Of a DNA stretch of 64,000 nt, positions 10,779-22,127 are shown one piece after another. A program made the position numbers and the translations under genes. Source of the DNA: Dendrocalamus latiflorus (taxonomy: Eukaryota > Streptophyta > Magnoliopsida > Poales > Poaceae). A model generated the notes under the pieces. The model was given only the letters and a program-made list of their open reading frames with translations, was not told where the DNA came from and did no database searches. The stretch lies in the NCBI GenBank assembly GCA_017311315.1, contig CM029644.1, positions 29,655,606 to 29,719,605 of the forward strand. Direction: 5' to 3'. The number at the start of each line of letters is the position of its first letter. Within the stretch, counting starts at the first letter, position 1.

Positions 10779-10785
10779 TATAAAA
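10779..10785 (+). promoter_or_regulatory. TATA box of the second dirigent gene
   Basis: TATAAAA, 83 bp before the ATG at 10868, a usual spacing for a short plant leader. Confidence 0.6.
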
Positions 10786-10867
10786 CTAGAACAGATCAAT
10801 CGATTCAGGTCTGCATCTTTGATCTTTCTGCAGGTGCAAACGAGCCTGCAACTCGTTCGATATCACC

Positions 10868-11476
10868 ATGACGTCCTCCCCGTTGCTTCTGCTCGTCCTC
10901 CTGCTGGCCTCGTCAGCGGCCGTTCTTGCTGCGGGCGACGGCGGCCACAGGCTCGTGCACATCCGCCTGCACATGCACGAGACCTTCTCCGGCCCAAACG
11001 CCGTGGCGGCCGTGGTGGTGCCGTCCCCTCTGGGCGCCAACGCGACGTTCGGGGAGGTGGGCGTGCTCGACGACGAGCCGCGCGCCGGTTCGGAGCCGAG
11101 GAACTCCGCGCTCCTCGGTCGGTACCAGGGCGTGTTCGTCGGGCCCGGGCTGGCGAGCCCGCCGGGCCTGGATGCCGGCGATCAACTTCGTGTTCACGGC
11201 CGGCCAGTACGGCGAGAGCACGCGGCCATGCTCGAGCGGAGCGTGGTGGGTGGCACCGGCGGCGCGTTCAGGATGGTGCGCGGGTACTGCCTCATGACTG
11301 CCGTGGGTGGCCCCACGCCGGAGTCGGTCGTGTACGAGGTCGACCTGTGTCCTGCAGATGCATGGCACCTGAAAAAATCCACTTGGGAAAGTACGGAACC
11401 ACTTGTACATGTTCTTCATTCAGACATGCCTTTGATTATGACAGGGCACGCACAGAAACAGGCTTGTAAAAGGTAA
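10868..11476 (+). CDS. Dirigent-like protein with a compensated internal frameshift (possible pseudogene)
   Basis: A 202-residue open frame beginning with a signal peptide (residues 1 to about 21), then HIRLHMHETFSGPNA, GANATFGEVGVLDDEP, LLGRYQGVFVGPGL, and later MLERSVVGGTGGAFRMVRGY and VVYEVDL. Between about 11170 and 11226 the sequence in this frame is unrelated to the family (AGDQLRVHGRPVRREH), but one frame over the same bases give INFVFTAGQYGEST, the expected dirigent strand. After EST the LTVQGxFxFDVDG segment seen in the 5489 gene is deleted and the original frame returns. So a small indel and a deletion cancel, leaving an open frame that lacks two core strands. The C-terminus also runs about 30 residues beyond the paralogue's stop. 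The barrel is unlikely to fold normally. Confidence 0.75.
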   Translation: MTSSPLLLLVLLLASSAAVLAAGDGGHRLVHIRLHMHETFSGPNAVAAVVVPSPLGANATFGEVGVLDDEPRAGSEPRNSALLGRYQGVFVGPGLASPPGLDAGDQLRVHGRPVRREHAAMLERSVVGGTGGAFRMVRGYCLMTAVGGPTPESVVYEVDLCPADAWHLKKSTWESTEPLVHVLHSDMPLIMTGHAQKQACKR

Positions 11477-12164
11477 CCCGGCCCATCACCTGCACTTACT
11501 TCAAGCTGCAATTTTCTCATAGTACGCCGACGCGCCGGCCGCGCGGCCTGTCTCCATCCCGCGCCACCGCGCAGCGCAAGAACGGCCCCAGGCAGGCCCC
11601 TTCGACCGCAGCCGCTTACGGGCATGTTATTTTAAACTGCAGTTTATAAATTTTATCTATAACTTACTATTAGACTAGTAAATACTGATTGCTAAAAGAA
11701 GACGGTTAAAAACTAGCTAGAAGTCAAAATGAACGGGGAAATTTTGCTCTGTTCTTTTACATGTTTAAAGACGGAATTGCCGGCCCATGTCTTGTATGAA
11801 TCAAACTCAGTAGTGTACTGTACAGGTCTCCGTATCATGAGGGGGGGGGGGGGGGTTTTTTCAAGGGACAGACTGCACCGTCTGGACTGACACCCAATTG
11901 ACAAGAGTCCGAACTGGTTCAAGATTTAAGAAGGCTTTGTTAAGCCTACTTCTCCAGACAAATCCTTGATTGCCTTCGGCAAATGGCCAGTTCGGCAGGT
12001 CAGGTCAAATTTCACACGGACCAAGCAAGCATACAGGATTCACATAGCTACTGAAGGCAGGCAAAAAAGGAACGCAACAAACCAACCAGTTGTGCGTGCA
12101 TTGGGGAAGTAGAAAGGCAAAAGATTCATCCATCTGTGAGCTAGCTAGCTAGCTAAAGCAGGGT
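11477..12164. other. No gene seen; 15-base G homopolymer
   Basis: A GC-rich patch at 11525-11630 and a run of 15 G at 11841-11855 are the only notable structures. Confidence 0.5.
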
Positions 12165-12362
12165 TAAAGATTTCGTTTGGAGAAAATTTTCGGAGGTTAG
12201 TGGTGATTTCGGTAATATGAATTTGAATTTTGATGAATACGGGAAAAAAGAACTGACAAAAAAGCTAAAAAAAGTCAAAAACCAGAAAAGATGAAATTGT
12301 TAAATAGTGAAAAATAAATTAAAAGTCAGAAGCTCAAACCGAAATGAGCGGGGCCATTTATG
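12165..12362 (+). repeat. MITE family A, copy 3 (5' part lost)
   Basis: TGATGAATACGGGAAAAAAG, then GATGAAATTGTTAAATAGTG and CTCAAACCGAAATGAGCGGGGCC match the right two thirds of family A. Confidence 0.6.
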
Positions 12363-12789
12363 ATAGACGGTTCCTTCCTAAAGCTTCGCTAGGTCGATGG
12401 GAAATGGCAGCGTCGCCATTGATTCGCCCATTCCATCTCTGAATCCATGTACCTGGGCACTCACTATGTCACCGGGTGATCGATGTGGGAATGAACACTC
12501 ATTGAGCTCCTGCTCTTGCCGGTCATGCCAATGCCAATGCATGGTGCTAGCTACAAAATCAAAGCGCTTTTCTTAGACTGAGTAGATGCCATGATTATGG
12601 TTTGTGTGCACATGACAAAACTCTAGTACACACAATCATGGTTTGTAGAGTACATGACAAAAGTGTAGTAGTTTCCCCTAATACTACTGCGAAAACCACA
12701 GCTTTCTAAGAAGAGTTAGATAGTGATTAATAGAGGAAATAATACATACAAAAAGTGCACATTCTTATGGCTATAATTGCACCAGACAG

Positions 12790-13090
12790 TCTTAAGGGCA
12801 CTCTCAATAGTCCAATTCGCTTCGTACTTAGCTAATGCCATGTTATGTTTTTGGTGAGGTGGAAGAAAGAGAGGGGGGAGAGAAGAAGGTTGATATTCAT
12901 ATAAGTATCAAGTCTTTTTAGAAAATCAAGAAATTAGTCTGGCCATCTCTCTAAACTAGTCATTCTCTCCTGTATAGATACAAACTTTAGTAACAAACTA
13001 AAGATACTACAGACTATTGAAGTGGTTGTATCGAAAATCTTATGCAAACATTCTCTAACAAGCTACAGCATCAAACTATTGGAAATGTTT
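12790..13090. repeat. Possible Tourist-like MITE
   Basis: GGGCACTCTCAATAGTCC on the left faces ACTATTGGAAATGTTT on the right, imperfect terminal inverted repeats of the kind seen in grass Tourist-like MITEs. No clean target duplication. The rest of 12363-13477 shows nothing I recognise. Confidence 0.4.
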
Positions 13091-13477
13091 TAAACATACA
13101 TGTTGCTGTCGGTACATATAAATGCAGTGCTGATAACTCACAAAGTCTCAAAAGGCGTATGTTTTTAAGTTGCCTGTAGTAAGTAGTAGCTGTACGAACT
13201 GCTGCGAGTGTGATGAGATGGATGTTTATAGCTTACACCAGTCCGGATTAAGGCTGCGTTTGGACTCTCTTTAACAGTATCCAAGGCAAAAACACACGCT
13301 CACACACCTGGCTAGCCCTCTTGCTTTGGCTTTTGCAAGTACCAAGGAGGAGAAGCCGGCCTCCGTCTTTCTCACGTGTGATGCCAATTACCTCCATGCA
13401 CGAGCACTACTACAAAGTCGTTACAAACGAATGCATGCAGCCAGCTAGATATACTATCTAGCAACAGCGATTTTTTG

Positions 13478-14970
13478 AGACAGATAGCACTATTTAAATC
13501 TATATTTACAAAAATATCAATATATATAAGAATGGCAAAAATAGCATTTTTGTCGCATAGTGTCCGGACGGCAACGGCTTGAAGCTAACATGTGGCGCCT
13601 GCAGCCCCGCCACCATGTGGCAGGCGGCTACCGCTCGGCCACTGGGTGAGCCACCATGCGCATCCCAGAATGCCGGCTGGCCACAATGTGATAGGTAATT
13701 AAGTCGGCTTAATTATATATCTTAATTATTATTTTATATTATTATTTCTTCTATTTTTAAATATAGCAAATAAACTCAAAAAATTACAAAATTTTACATG
13801 CATTTTTCCAACACAATGTACTTCGTTGTGTAATTTTTATATAATTTAATCCAGTGTGAATTTTGCTCAAAAATTCATATGATTATGTTATTTGTAGGAG
13901 TTGTTACATATAGCAAATGAGTTCCAAAAAATACAAAATTTTACGTGCAGCCTCCTGGCACATTCATCCTAATTGTCTATTTTTTCGAAAATTTTATATA
14001 TTATAAATTTTGCTAAACTGATGTTGACGCGTCTGGGTCCCGCGTAGGTGAAGCGACGTATCGATAACAAAACAACAGTTGATCCGATAAGGGGTGACAT
14101 GGCATGCAGGCTAAGAAATCAAGGATGATACACATATAAGTGAAGAGGGTCAAACTACTGTGTTGACCATGTCCATTTGCCATTCCTCGCAATGTCAACA
14201 TTGTAGTCCTCATAGGTCGCTCTGGTCTTTGCCGCCAATTCGCGTTTTCTCTCGCGCTTTTTGCGCCTGCACGTCCCAGGAGAGCATCTGTCTTCTGTCG
14301 GTATAACCAAAATGTAAACGCAGGGAGGACGCAGTCATGCATGTCTTAGAGAGGAGCAACGAGGAGATCGTCAACATAGAAAATTCCTATGATCTCACAT
14401 GGTGCTGCGCAAACTCTAACTGCATATGTGCGTGCTACTATAACGATGGTCAGCCACGTCCGAGGCGCCCCCTCTGCAACACCCCATGTAGGTAGCGCTA
14501 GGCACGTTCTACCAGTAGGCACGCCCGGAGATGCTTGTACCACTGTTCTTCTCTGTTGTACAACTTTTACAAATAATATAGTCGTATAAATTTTCAAGCA
14601 ATACTCACAGCTGATAAAATTATAGAAAAAATATACAATGAAGTAAGTTATATAAGAAGGCTGCATGTAAAGTTTTATAATTTTTTATGCTCATTTGATA
14701 TATTTAAAAAATCAAAGAAGTAACAAAATAAATTTAAAGAATTAGGCTGCTTAATTACCTGCCGCATGGTGAGTAGGCGGCATGCTTGGAGGCGCACGAT
14801 GGCAGGGCGGCAGGCCGCGTACCACACGGTGGTTGGGCTCTAGGCGCCATGTTGCAGCTTCATGTCGCTACCGTCCAGTCATTGTACGATAAAAGTGCTA
14901 GTTTTGTTATTCTCGTGTAAATACTAATATTTTTGTTAATACAAGTTTAAATAGTATCCTATATATCTAA
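13478..14970. mobile_element. Long-inverted-repeat element (MULE- or foldback-like), non-autonomous
   Basis: The first ~370 bp and the last ~370 bp are diverged inverted repeats. Matching landmarks read inward are ACTATTTAAA, ACAAAAATAT, ACAAAAATAGCA with TTTTGTCG, a GC-rich block with ATGTGGCGCC, GGTAATTAAG, and AAATTACAAAATTTTACATG. The centre (about 13.9-14.6 kb) is unique sequence that includes a relic of the GRF zinc-finger gene found on the intact MULE. No transposase is present. I could not fix the outer ends to the base or find a target duplication. Confidence 0.6.
14348..14490 (+). pseudogene. Relic of GRF protein A: conserved Cys-rich C-terminal tail
   Basis: One frame reads LERSNEEIVNIENSYD, then CCANSNCICACYYNDGQPRP. 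The intact gene at 56316-56926 reads RERGNEEVVNIGSSYD, then CCANPSCICACHYHDGQPRP. About 40 residues align, including every Cys of the CC-x4-CIC-A-C motif except one substitution before it. Homology starts in the middle of the second exon and ends after RRP. No other part of the gene is seen nearby. Confidence 0.8.
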
Positions 14971-15172
14971 AATTCAGTAATAGCAAGCGGTAGAGCGCTG
15001 AGTAGGATCATATACTGTGGATACAGCTAGAAATAAATGGGCTACGGAGATTCCCTGAACAAGTTCTGCAAAACGCTAACTGTGAAAGCCGTAACAGCTG
15101 CAGTTTTACTATCAGAGAGGGCAAGTGTTTAAATTATGCCGGTTTGGGTTGGTTTCCGTTTGTCGTCTTAGG
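14971..15172. other. No gene seen
   Basis: Short flank between two transposons; nothing recognised. Confidence 0.4.
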
Positions 15173-15369
15173 GCATCTCCAATGGGTTTATAGCAGCTAT
15201 CTACAAGAGAGTCCATGTCATCAACTGTCCTACGTGGAAGATATTAAATGAAGAAAGAGAACGCAGCTCTCTACAGCTCTAGAGATAGTCTATAGCGCCA
15301 AACGAGGCAGCCTCCACAAATTCTGTGTGTGCATGTAAGCATCAAATAGCTATTCTTATAGATAGTTCT
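15173..15369. repeat. Partial Tourist-like MITE
   Basis: GGGCATCTCCAATGGGTT is a typical left terminus of grass Tourist-like elements. The right end appears to have been lost where the next MITE begins. Confidence 0.4.
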
Positions 15370-15372
15370 TTA

Positions 15373-15706
15373 GAGCAAGTTTAATAGTATAGATAGCTGC
15401 TATCTCTAATACACTTCCATGTCATCAAAAGATAATGATGCAGCCAACTCATACAATAAGCTGGCTATAAGTTGTCTCCACAAGAGCTCTCAATCATTTA
15501 ATAGTGTGATCATTTAATACATGCATGGGTATAGCAGTTAGTCCTATTGGTACATGCATGGATAACGCCTCTTTTCCTGTGCTATAGCCTGACTCTTGCA
15601 TGGGAGCTGGCTTTGCTCTCTCTCTCCTTTTCTCTCCCCTCCACATAGGACTATGCTGACATGGATTCCCTTATAGCTAGCACAGTCAGCCTTATTAAAC
15701 TTGCTC
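15373..15706. repeat. Tourist-like (PIF/Harbinger) MITE, 334 bp, with TTA target duplication
   Basis: Perfect 14-bp terminal inverted repeats GAGCAAGTTTAATA, flanked on both sides by TTA (15370-15372 and 15707-15709), the classic 3-bp duplication of this class. Confidence 0.85.
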
Positions 15707-16064
15707 TTAGAATGCTAACTTTAGTGTGTACTATATAGATGATGTGCAAACTACTCTGTTGTTCTACTAGTAATTAATCAAGCCACTTGATTGCATTGCG
15801 TCGCATCCATTGATTCCTTTGCTTGCAAACGCAGCATGCCGTGCAGAAAAGACATAAGCCATGCACGCTTTAATGGCTGTACGATCGAACTGGGTCGCGA
15901 CGTCTCTGCTTTTGCGGTTTGCGTACGCTTTATGATGGTAATCCATGCGACTACTACATGATAGCATTTTAATGCGAGGTTATGATGAGGTTTAGGCGGG
16001 TTTCCACGCCTGCATGATTAGAGCAGGCTGCCTGGCGGGCAGCGTGTGCGCTGGACCGCTCTCA
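15707..16064. other. No gene seen
   Basis: Flank between MITEs; short open frames lack any family feature. Confidence 0.4.
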
Positions 16065-16065
16065 G

Positions 16066-16498
16066 GCCCTAAGATCCTGCTTATTTCAACTTAACATTTT
16101 AATTTTTAACTTTTTTTACTATTTTAAGATTTTTTTCTGATTTTTAGCTTTTCTACTGATTTTTTTGATATTTGTTTGTATTATCCGTGATAGGCTAACC
16201 TATTTTTTCTATTTTAAAATTATTTAAATTTAATTACGCTGAATAAGCCACCTACAGTGCGATTTCAGCCTGCTACAGTGCAATTTAAGCCATAGTTGGC
16301 TGAAATTATAATGTAGCTGATGGTGACTTATTTGATGTAATTAAATTTAAAAATAGAAAAAAAATATGCCTCAGTGACAATGCAAATGAATACGAAAAAA
16401 AGAACCGACCAAAAGCTCATAAAAATTAAAAAACCAAACAATAAAATTTAGAAATAGTAACAAATAAACCAAAATCTAAAAAATCAAACCGAAATACA
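16066..16498. repeat. MITE family A, palindromic (foldback) double copy
   Basis: The left half (to about 16265) is family A inverted and the right half (from about 16280) is family A direct, so the two arms of about 200 bp can fold on each other. Centre: TACAGTGCGATTTCAGC facing TTGGCTGAAATTATAATGTAGC. Confidence 0.65.
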
Positions 16499-17849
16499 CA
16501 AAGCCCAAGAATCTTTTCCAAACAGCGTAGAAACCGCGAGAGGCCAGCCGGTCGATCGTGCTCGTGCACACCAGCTCATGCATGCACGAACGATAGACGG
16601 ACGCACGTACTCACCAGTGCCACTACCACGACGTCGCAGCAGCAGCAGCAGCAGCCAGTCGATCATGCACAACAGCTCATGCATGCACGAACGATAGACG
16701 GACCCTCGTCCAGTCACGTCCGCCCGTGTCTTTAGTCTCGCTTTAGTTTTTGTACCGCCTGCAGCAGCGGCGGCAGAGCTGCCGCACCCTGCACACAATG
16801 CTGCACTGCTCAGTGCTCACCCAGCGAGTTGCAAATCTACGCGTCTACTTCTGGCCAGAGCCTGCCTGCCGCAGCATTGCATTGCACTGATAGCTTTTGT
16901 CAGTGCTCGTACATGTTCCTCCCTCGCGCAGCTAGACGGCCAGGATCGATGAGGTTACACCCCTCTCTGTTTCTCTTTTCTTTTTCTTGTTCATCTCCGT
17001 CCCCATCGGTCACCTCTTTATCCTGATTTGAGGTGATGTGTGCTCCAACGTACGGTCCTGCAGCATCTTTCTTGGGTTTCCAGAAGTCTTGGATGGATCC
17101 TCCTCCTTTCTTTACCGCCTTATTTCGGTAAATGACTGTACAAAATGCAGCAGCTAGCATCGGTTAACATCGCGACAAAACCATCTGAAAACCACACTTA
17201 ACAAATCGAAGCACTGCACTACGGCAGGCCTGCAAAATTCAAATAAGGAAGCATCGACCTGAAGCCCTGTGTTAATCCAAGAAACAAAAGATCCACAAGC
17301 TAGGCAGCAGATGACGCAAACGCCAACAAGAGCAATGGCCCATCCGCCACACTCCAACGGCTCGGTCAAGGCACCGCACGAGCAGTCTCCTCTCTACGTT
17401 AACTCCGAGGAATACTGGTAGTACCAGTAGTAGTACGGAACAGTAAACGCTACAGTGACGAAGACACAATAAAAAAGAGAGAGAAAATTATACTAGTGCT
17501 GTAGTGATACAACCCCAAGTTATTGCTGCCTGAGCCTCTGACAGGTCCAAGCGTAGATGATACAGGCGTTGAAAACTTTAGCTGGCCAGGATTGGTATCT
17601 GACTGACTGTGCTTGCCTGGCTCCCTCGCTGGGCGCAAATATTACGCATGCGCAGGGCAGAGGCGGGCAGGCGCAGCGGCTCAGCCACATCACGCAGCAG
17701 CGGCCAGCGACACAGGCCTGCCTCTGAATCTAATAAACTCGGGGCAGCGACCAGCCAGTGAAGTACTGAAGTGAATTAGGGGGACCCACGCAGCGACACA
17801 GGCCTGGTTGCAGGCATTGCTCCTGATGGAGGGAGGGTACTCAGCTGGA
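16499..17849. other. No gene seen; short direct repeat
   Basis: CAGCTCATGCATGCACGAAC and the following CGATAGACGGAC occur twice (about 16572 and 16673) around a CAG repeat. Nothing else recognised. Confidence 0.45.
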
Positions 17850-18055
17850 TTTCAGTTTTTAGCTATTAGCTTTTGAGTTCGTTTTTTCTGATTTTTTATT
17901 TTAAGTTTTTTATTCGTTTGTATTATTCATAATAAGATAATCTATTTTTTATTTTTAAAATTTAATTATACAAAAAATCTTACAGCAGCTACCACAAAAA
18001 AAACAGTGCCAAAATAATCTAAAAGCCAAAAACTTAAGTCAACTTGAGCACTATT
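17850..18055. repeat. MITE family A, copy (diverged)
   Basis: TTCGTTTGTATTATTCATAA and the flanking T-rich blocks identify an inverted, shortened family A copy. Confidence 0.5.
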
Positions 18056-18199
18056 GAGTAGGGAGAAATTGCATGGGACTTGAGAGGGGAGACACGTGGC
18101 AGCATCGGGAAGATGAGGCCCTCCGCTGTAGAATTCCTTTCCGTTAAGTAGTGTTCCCATGCTGAAAGCATCGAGATCTCTGCCGTTAATTTGCACCAA

Positions 18200-18818
18200 T
18201 TTTATTTGATTAGACGGAGATTCAGGTACAATGCTGCGGACGTTGCTGGAAGCGGCTCGTCGTGGAGTTCAAGGGTGGCTATGCCATGGCCTTGAGGCGT
18301 GTAGGGCCTCGGAGTGTTGGTAGCGGTCTATTTTGTGTGTGGGTAGTGCGTGGGGTGTTGTGGAGGTGCTGGCGAAAGCCTTGCCGGTGATCTTACCGGT
18401 CTCGACATCAATGACGCCTTCGGGCGCCATTATCCTTCCTGGAGGTGTGTCGTGGCACTACATAGCTCTCATGTGTACTGATCTCCAGGTGAAAGCCTTG
18501 CCTCGGTGAGGCGGGCGGCATCGGTGACTCTCGTCGCCTTCTTGGAGACGTCGTCTCGGAGGTCCATCTTCACGCAAAGCAGACCGAAGTTTGGGTGACT
18601 CGATTGGATGAGGTTAGGGGCTTGGTTGTAAGCAAGGACGGAGCAAAAGTGCTGAAGCTTAGCCTTTCTAGTTTTTTTCGTAGTCCTTAAGCTGTCTTTC
18701 TTGTTGTTTTATGTACCTCAGTTTTGAGACTTTGAGCCTAAGAGCTCGTGTAACTTTTAATTGTGTATATCCTTTGTGTATATAGAGGTCGGATTTTATA
18801 TCCTTTATCTAAAAAAAT
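18200..18818 (+). mobile_element. Probable LINE 3' end (truncated)
   Basis: A transcribed-looking 3' region ending TATATAGAGGTCGGATTTTA, then TTTATCTAAAAAAA, the form of plant L1-type LINE tails. No RT-encoding part and no target duplication recognised. Confidence 0.5.
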
Positions 18819-19694
18819 ATGAGTTTACAAACAAAACGGATAACGTTCGTCCGTCCCTAGACGAGCGATCCGCTGGCTAGCCGCACGCCCCAGCGGGCCT
18901 GTTAGCCCTTTTTTTGTGTTAATACGTGAATATCCATGCTTTGGTACACATAAAAAAACATGTTACCCTGACATATCGGCTTAATATTATCAGGATTCGG
19001 TTGTCTGGCACATGTTGTCAGCTTCACATCTATGGTCGCTTGACGTGTCTCCACCCAATCAACTTTGCCGTGCACTCAGTAGAGTTTTGTTTTATCATTA
19101 GAGAATTTATAGAATTGTAGAATTTATCTGTTTGGTATATTGTTTTTTTCTATCACAGTAGAAACTTTTTTAGGAATTTACAAGAGAAAGTTCGGACAGG
19201 CAGATGGACTAACATCACTAACTCCCCCCCCCCCTCTGTTAAGTAGTACAGATACGTTATTGTAAAAAAATTATTGTAATCGACAATGTCTAACCCGACA
19301 TAATACTTTGCAATTAATGTGCGAAATACGTGGCATGTAGGGTTTTGTTAGATGCGTATGCTTGCCTTGTTACTTGTACAATACAAAATGACAATATGCA
19401 TGAACCATCAGCCTAATCACAGTTAAGATATATTTGCGTGCAATACTCGGATTTCACAACTTATATGGGTTTGTCCCAATTCGAAATAACCATTTTATGC
19501 AAGGGTAGAGAGCGGTGTGACCTATTTTATGCGCGCATGAAGACGTTCATGGCCGATATGCTCACACGGGCGTAAAGGGATGCGGAATCCCATGCCAAAT
19601 GCGAGGGGAATCAAGTGTCGTGTTGGCGTGGTCGGTCACCTGAGATTTCCTCTGTCCCTGCCGAGCCAGGACACCTACTAAGCTCCAGCTGTCC
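18819..19694. other. No gene seen
   Basis: Mixed intergenic sequence with a C run at about 19225. No structure recognised. Confidence 0.4.
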
Positions 19695-19702
19695 GGCATG
19701 AG

Positions 19703-20895
19703 TAGGGGTGGAAACAAGCCGAGCCGAGCCGGCTCGCGCCAAGCTTGCCCAAGCTCGTTTCAACAGGCGGCTCGGCTCGTTTTGAGCATGAGCTAGGACG
19801 GTGGCTCGGCTCGGCTTGAAGAAAGGCTCAAGCCGGCTCGCGAGCCTTCACGAGCCAAGAGCAGGCCGGTCATCGAAGTGTGGGACTTCCTCACCGATAC
19901 CACGCAGCGCCGTGACGCGGTCGGCGGCGTCGCAACCTACGCCGTCCCAGGAGCAGCAGGAGTCGCGCGTTCAACTCCTCTATCTCCTCCTAGAAGTCCA
20001 GTCCCCCTCCGGTCGTTGACGCCATACCGTGCCAGCTCGCCGCCGTGAGGCCGTTACTGTTGGCGACTTCCTCCTCACCCTCCAATACCCTCTCCTTCAC
20101 CTCCCTCATGCTCAACTCCTCCTCCGCAGGGCCCCCTTCCGCGCAGGGTCCCGGATCTCCGCCGCGAACTTGCCCCATGGCTGCTGCCGCACGCCGCGGT
20201 ACCGCCGGATGTCCTCCTACGAGTAGCAGTACTCCTGCTGACGCGCCCACTGCTGTTGCTATTGCATGACCGACGCCGGCTTGGGTGGCAGTGAGACAAA
20301 GAGCGCGGGAGCCGGCCTCTGCCCCGGGCGAAGTCGTTGACGCGTTCGAGCCGGAGTCGCCGTGGTGGTCGTTGAGGAGGTTGGCGCGGATGAGGTCGAG
20401 GTGCTGGTGCAGGAAGGCCATGGCGACGCGGCGAGGGAAGAGGCGGCTCGGGTCGAGTCGAGACTAGCGAACCTACGTGCGCCAATGAGGAGCTTGGCTC
20501 GAGTGTGGAGCGTGGTGGCCGTCGTGGGTGAACGCACGAGCTATAAAGGGGTGGGATAAAGTAAAGGCCAGGGTGGGCGGGTGGTTCGACGAGGCTTCCC
20601 GGCGAAGGCCAAGAGACGGGGGTGGTGAGATTCCCGGCGAAGGCCAAGAGACCGAGTGGGGAATCTGGGGATTCATGAGTGGGGACTAGTTTGGGGAGGC
20701 AGCAGGCAGGAGTAAGGAGACGGACGGGAGACGCGATGGGCTGACTTAACAAACGAGCCAATAGCTCGTGAGCTGATTCACGAGCGGCTTGAGCTTGGCT
20801 CATTTTTTTCACGAGCTATAAAGGAGGCTCGGCTCGGCTCGAAATTTAACGAGCTCGAGCCGAGCCACGAGCCTCAAGCTAATTTTCCACCCCTA
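19703..20895. mobile_element. hAT-type non-autonomous element, 1,193 bp, with perfect 8-bp target duplication
   Basis: Ends TAGGGGTGGAAA and TTTCCACCCCTA form 12-bp terminal inverted repeats. Directly outside, GGCATGAG is present on both sides (19695-19702 and 20896-20903), a perfect 8-bp duplication as made by hAT transposases. Subterminal regions are packed with GAGCC/GGCTCG motifs in both orientations, typical of transposase-binding sites in this group. There is no transposase. The centre holds a fragment of an ERF transcription factor gene in minus orientation. Confidence 0.88.
20108..20470 (-). pseudogene. Captured ERF/AP2 transcription-factor fragment inside the hAT element
   Basis: On the minus strand, one frame reads RRYRGVRQQPWGKFAAEIRD then PARKG (about 20132-20211), the first half of an AP2/ERF DNA-binding domain. 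Upstream in the same frame are QQQWARQQEYCYS and two TAG stops where Gln or Ser codons are expected. Further upstream in a neighbouring frame, HLDLIRANLLND and DSGSNAS look like an ERF N-terminal region. The domain breaks off after RKG, before the WLGT part, so no functional DNA-binding domain remains. Two stops plus a frame change show it is not coding for an ERF now. Confidence 0.78.
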
Positions 20896-20903
20896 GGCAT
20901 GAG

Positions 20904-21746
20904 CTGGCACACCCAACCAAGCCATTGGAGGTCGGCAAGCCGGTGGACCCTACCGACTCTCACCCGCACCTCGCCTGTCGTCCTGCTGAGCTCTAATGGT
21001 GTGATAGGAGACAGATGTAGCTTGTCACACCTACTGAGCTCTTAGACAAGACTATTTTTGTAAAAAGGACGTCTTATGGTTAAATTTGAAAAAAAAAATC
21101 ACTACTTTACCATTGTTTGAACAGTTCGCTGTGCGTTGCTGCATTTTGATTTTTGAGTTGATACATCACAAGGTCATGTTTCTAAGGTACTCCTAGCGTA
21201 GCACCATACTTCAGTTTCAGTTATACTTACTACTACTACTTATTCGAAGCGAAAATATTTAATTGAGAGAAAGAAAAGTGAGAACAACGGGGAGGCCCAC
21301 CTTGTATTCTCTTGTTCCGGCGAGGTCCCCATCCATTTGACTTGTGCAAAAGCAAAAGCTCCCCATGTCAAGACCCACACAGAGATAGGCCATGGTCTCT
21401 TGAGCTTTTAGGTTAGATTTTAGCTTTAGATTATTCAATATCTAAAATAAATAGGGTAATATTTTAAAATGTTTTTAAGCTATTTCCCTAAATAGCTTTC
21501 TAAATCTATCAATACATGTTTATAATCATCTCAAAAAACATAATAAAAAACTACCAACGAGTCTTCCAAAAGAACGAAACCACAGAGCATACTAGCACGA
21601 CACCCATAGTATGAGAGAGGGAGAGGGAGAGATTCCCCCTACCGAGGAGGCGGCGCACGCAGCGCGAGACGTCTTAGCGCAACCAATGCGTGTCGTGTAC
21701 AGTTTGTTCCGTGTCCGCTTGCTGCTTTTGCGGTGGTTTTTACTAT
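20904..21746. other. No gene seen
   Basis: Intergenic sequence; I recognise nothing. Confidence 0.4.
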
Positions 21747-22127
21747 GGGTGTGTTTGGTTCGTGGATGGAGGTTGCATCGTATATCCTGGATGAGTGGAT
21801 GTAGGCTGAGTGAAATCGTATTTCAGAAAAAGAAGATGTTTGGTGAGGCTGCATGAGCGGATACAAAAATACTGAGATGCTGTTTAGTTGCCTGTATGAG
21901 CGGATGCAGTCTACCAAACCTAAGAGGCTGACACGTGGGACCGCATAAGATACACTGCATCCACTCATCCAGGATGGCTAGTGAAGCTCATTTTGAGCGT
22001 ATCCACCCATCCAGGATGAGGGCGTATTTTTGCATCCGCTCATACAGGCAACCAAACAGGCTCTTTCTCAGATTATACGGATCCATCCATCCAGGACGAA
22101 GGAGATACAGGCAACCAAACACACCCT
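21747..22127. repeat. MITE family B, TIR GGGTGTGTTTGGTT
   Basis: Perfect 14-bp terminal inverted repeats GGGTGTGTTTGGTT and AACCAAACACACCC. The interior repeats GGATGCA, CATCCA and TGCCTGTAT motifs in both orientations, perhaps from a nested related copy (TTTAGTTGCCTGTATGAGCG). A relative is at 45495-45704. Confidence 0.7.

Noticed and set aside
20075..20812. 245-codon minus-strand frame inside the hAT element
   Set aside because: It is not the ERF frame where the AP2 motif lies and has no motif of its own.
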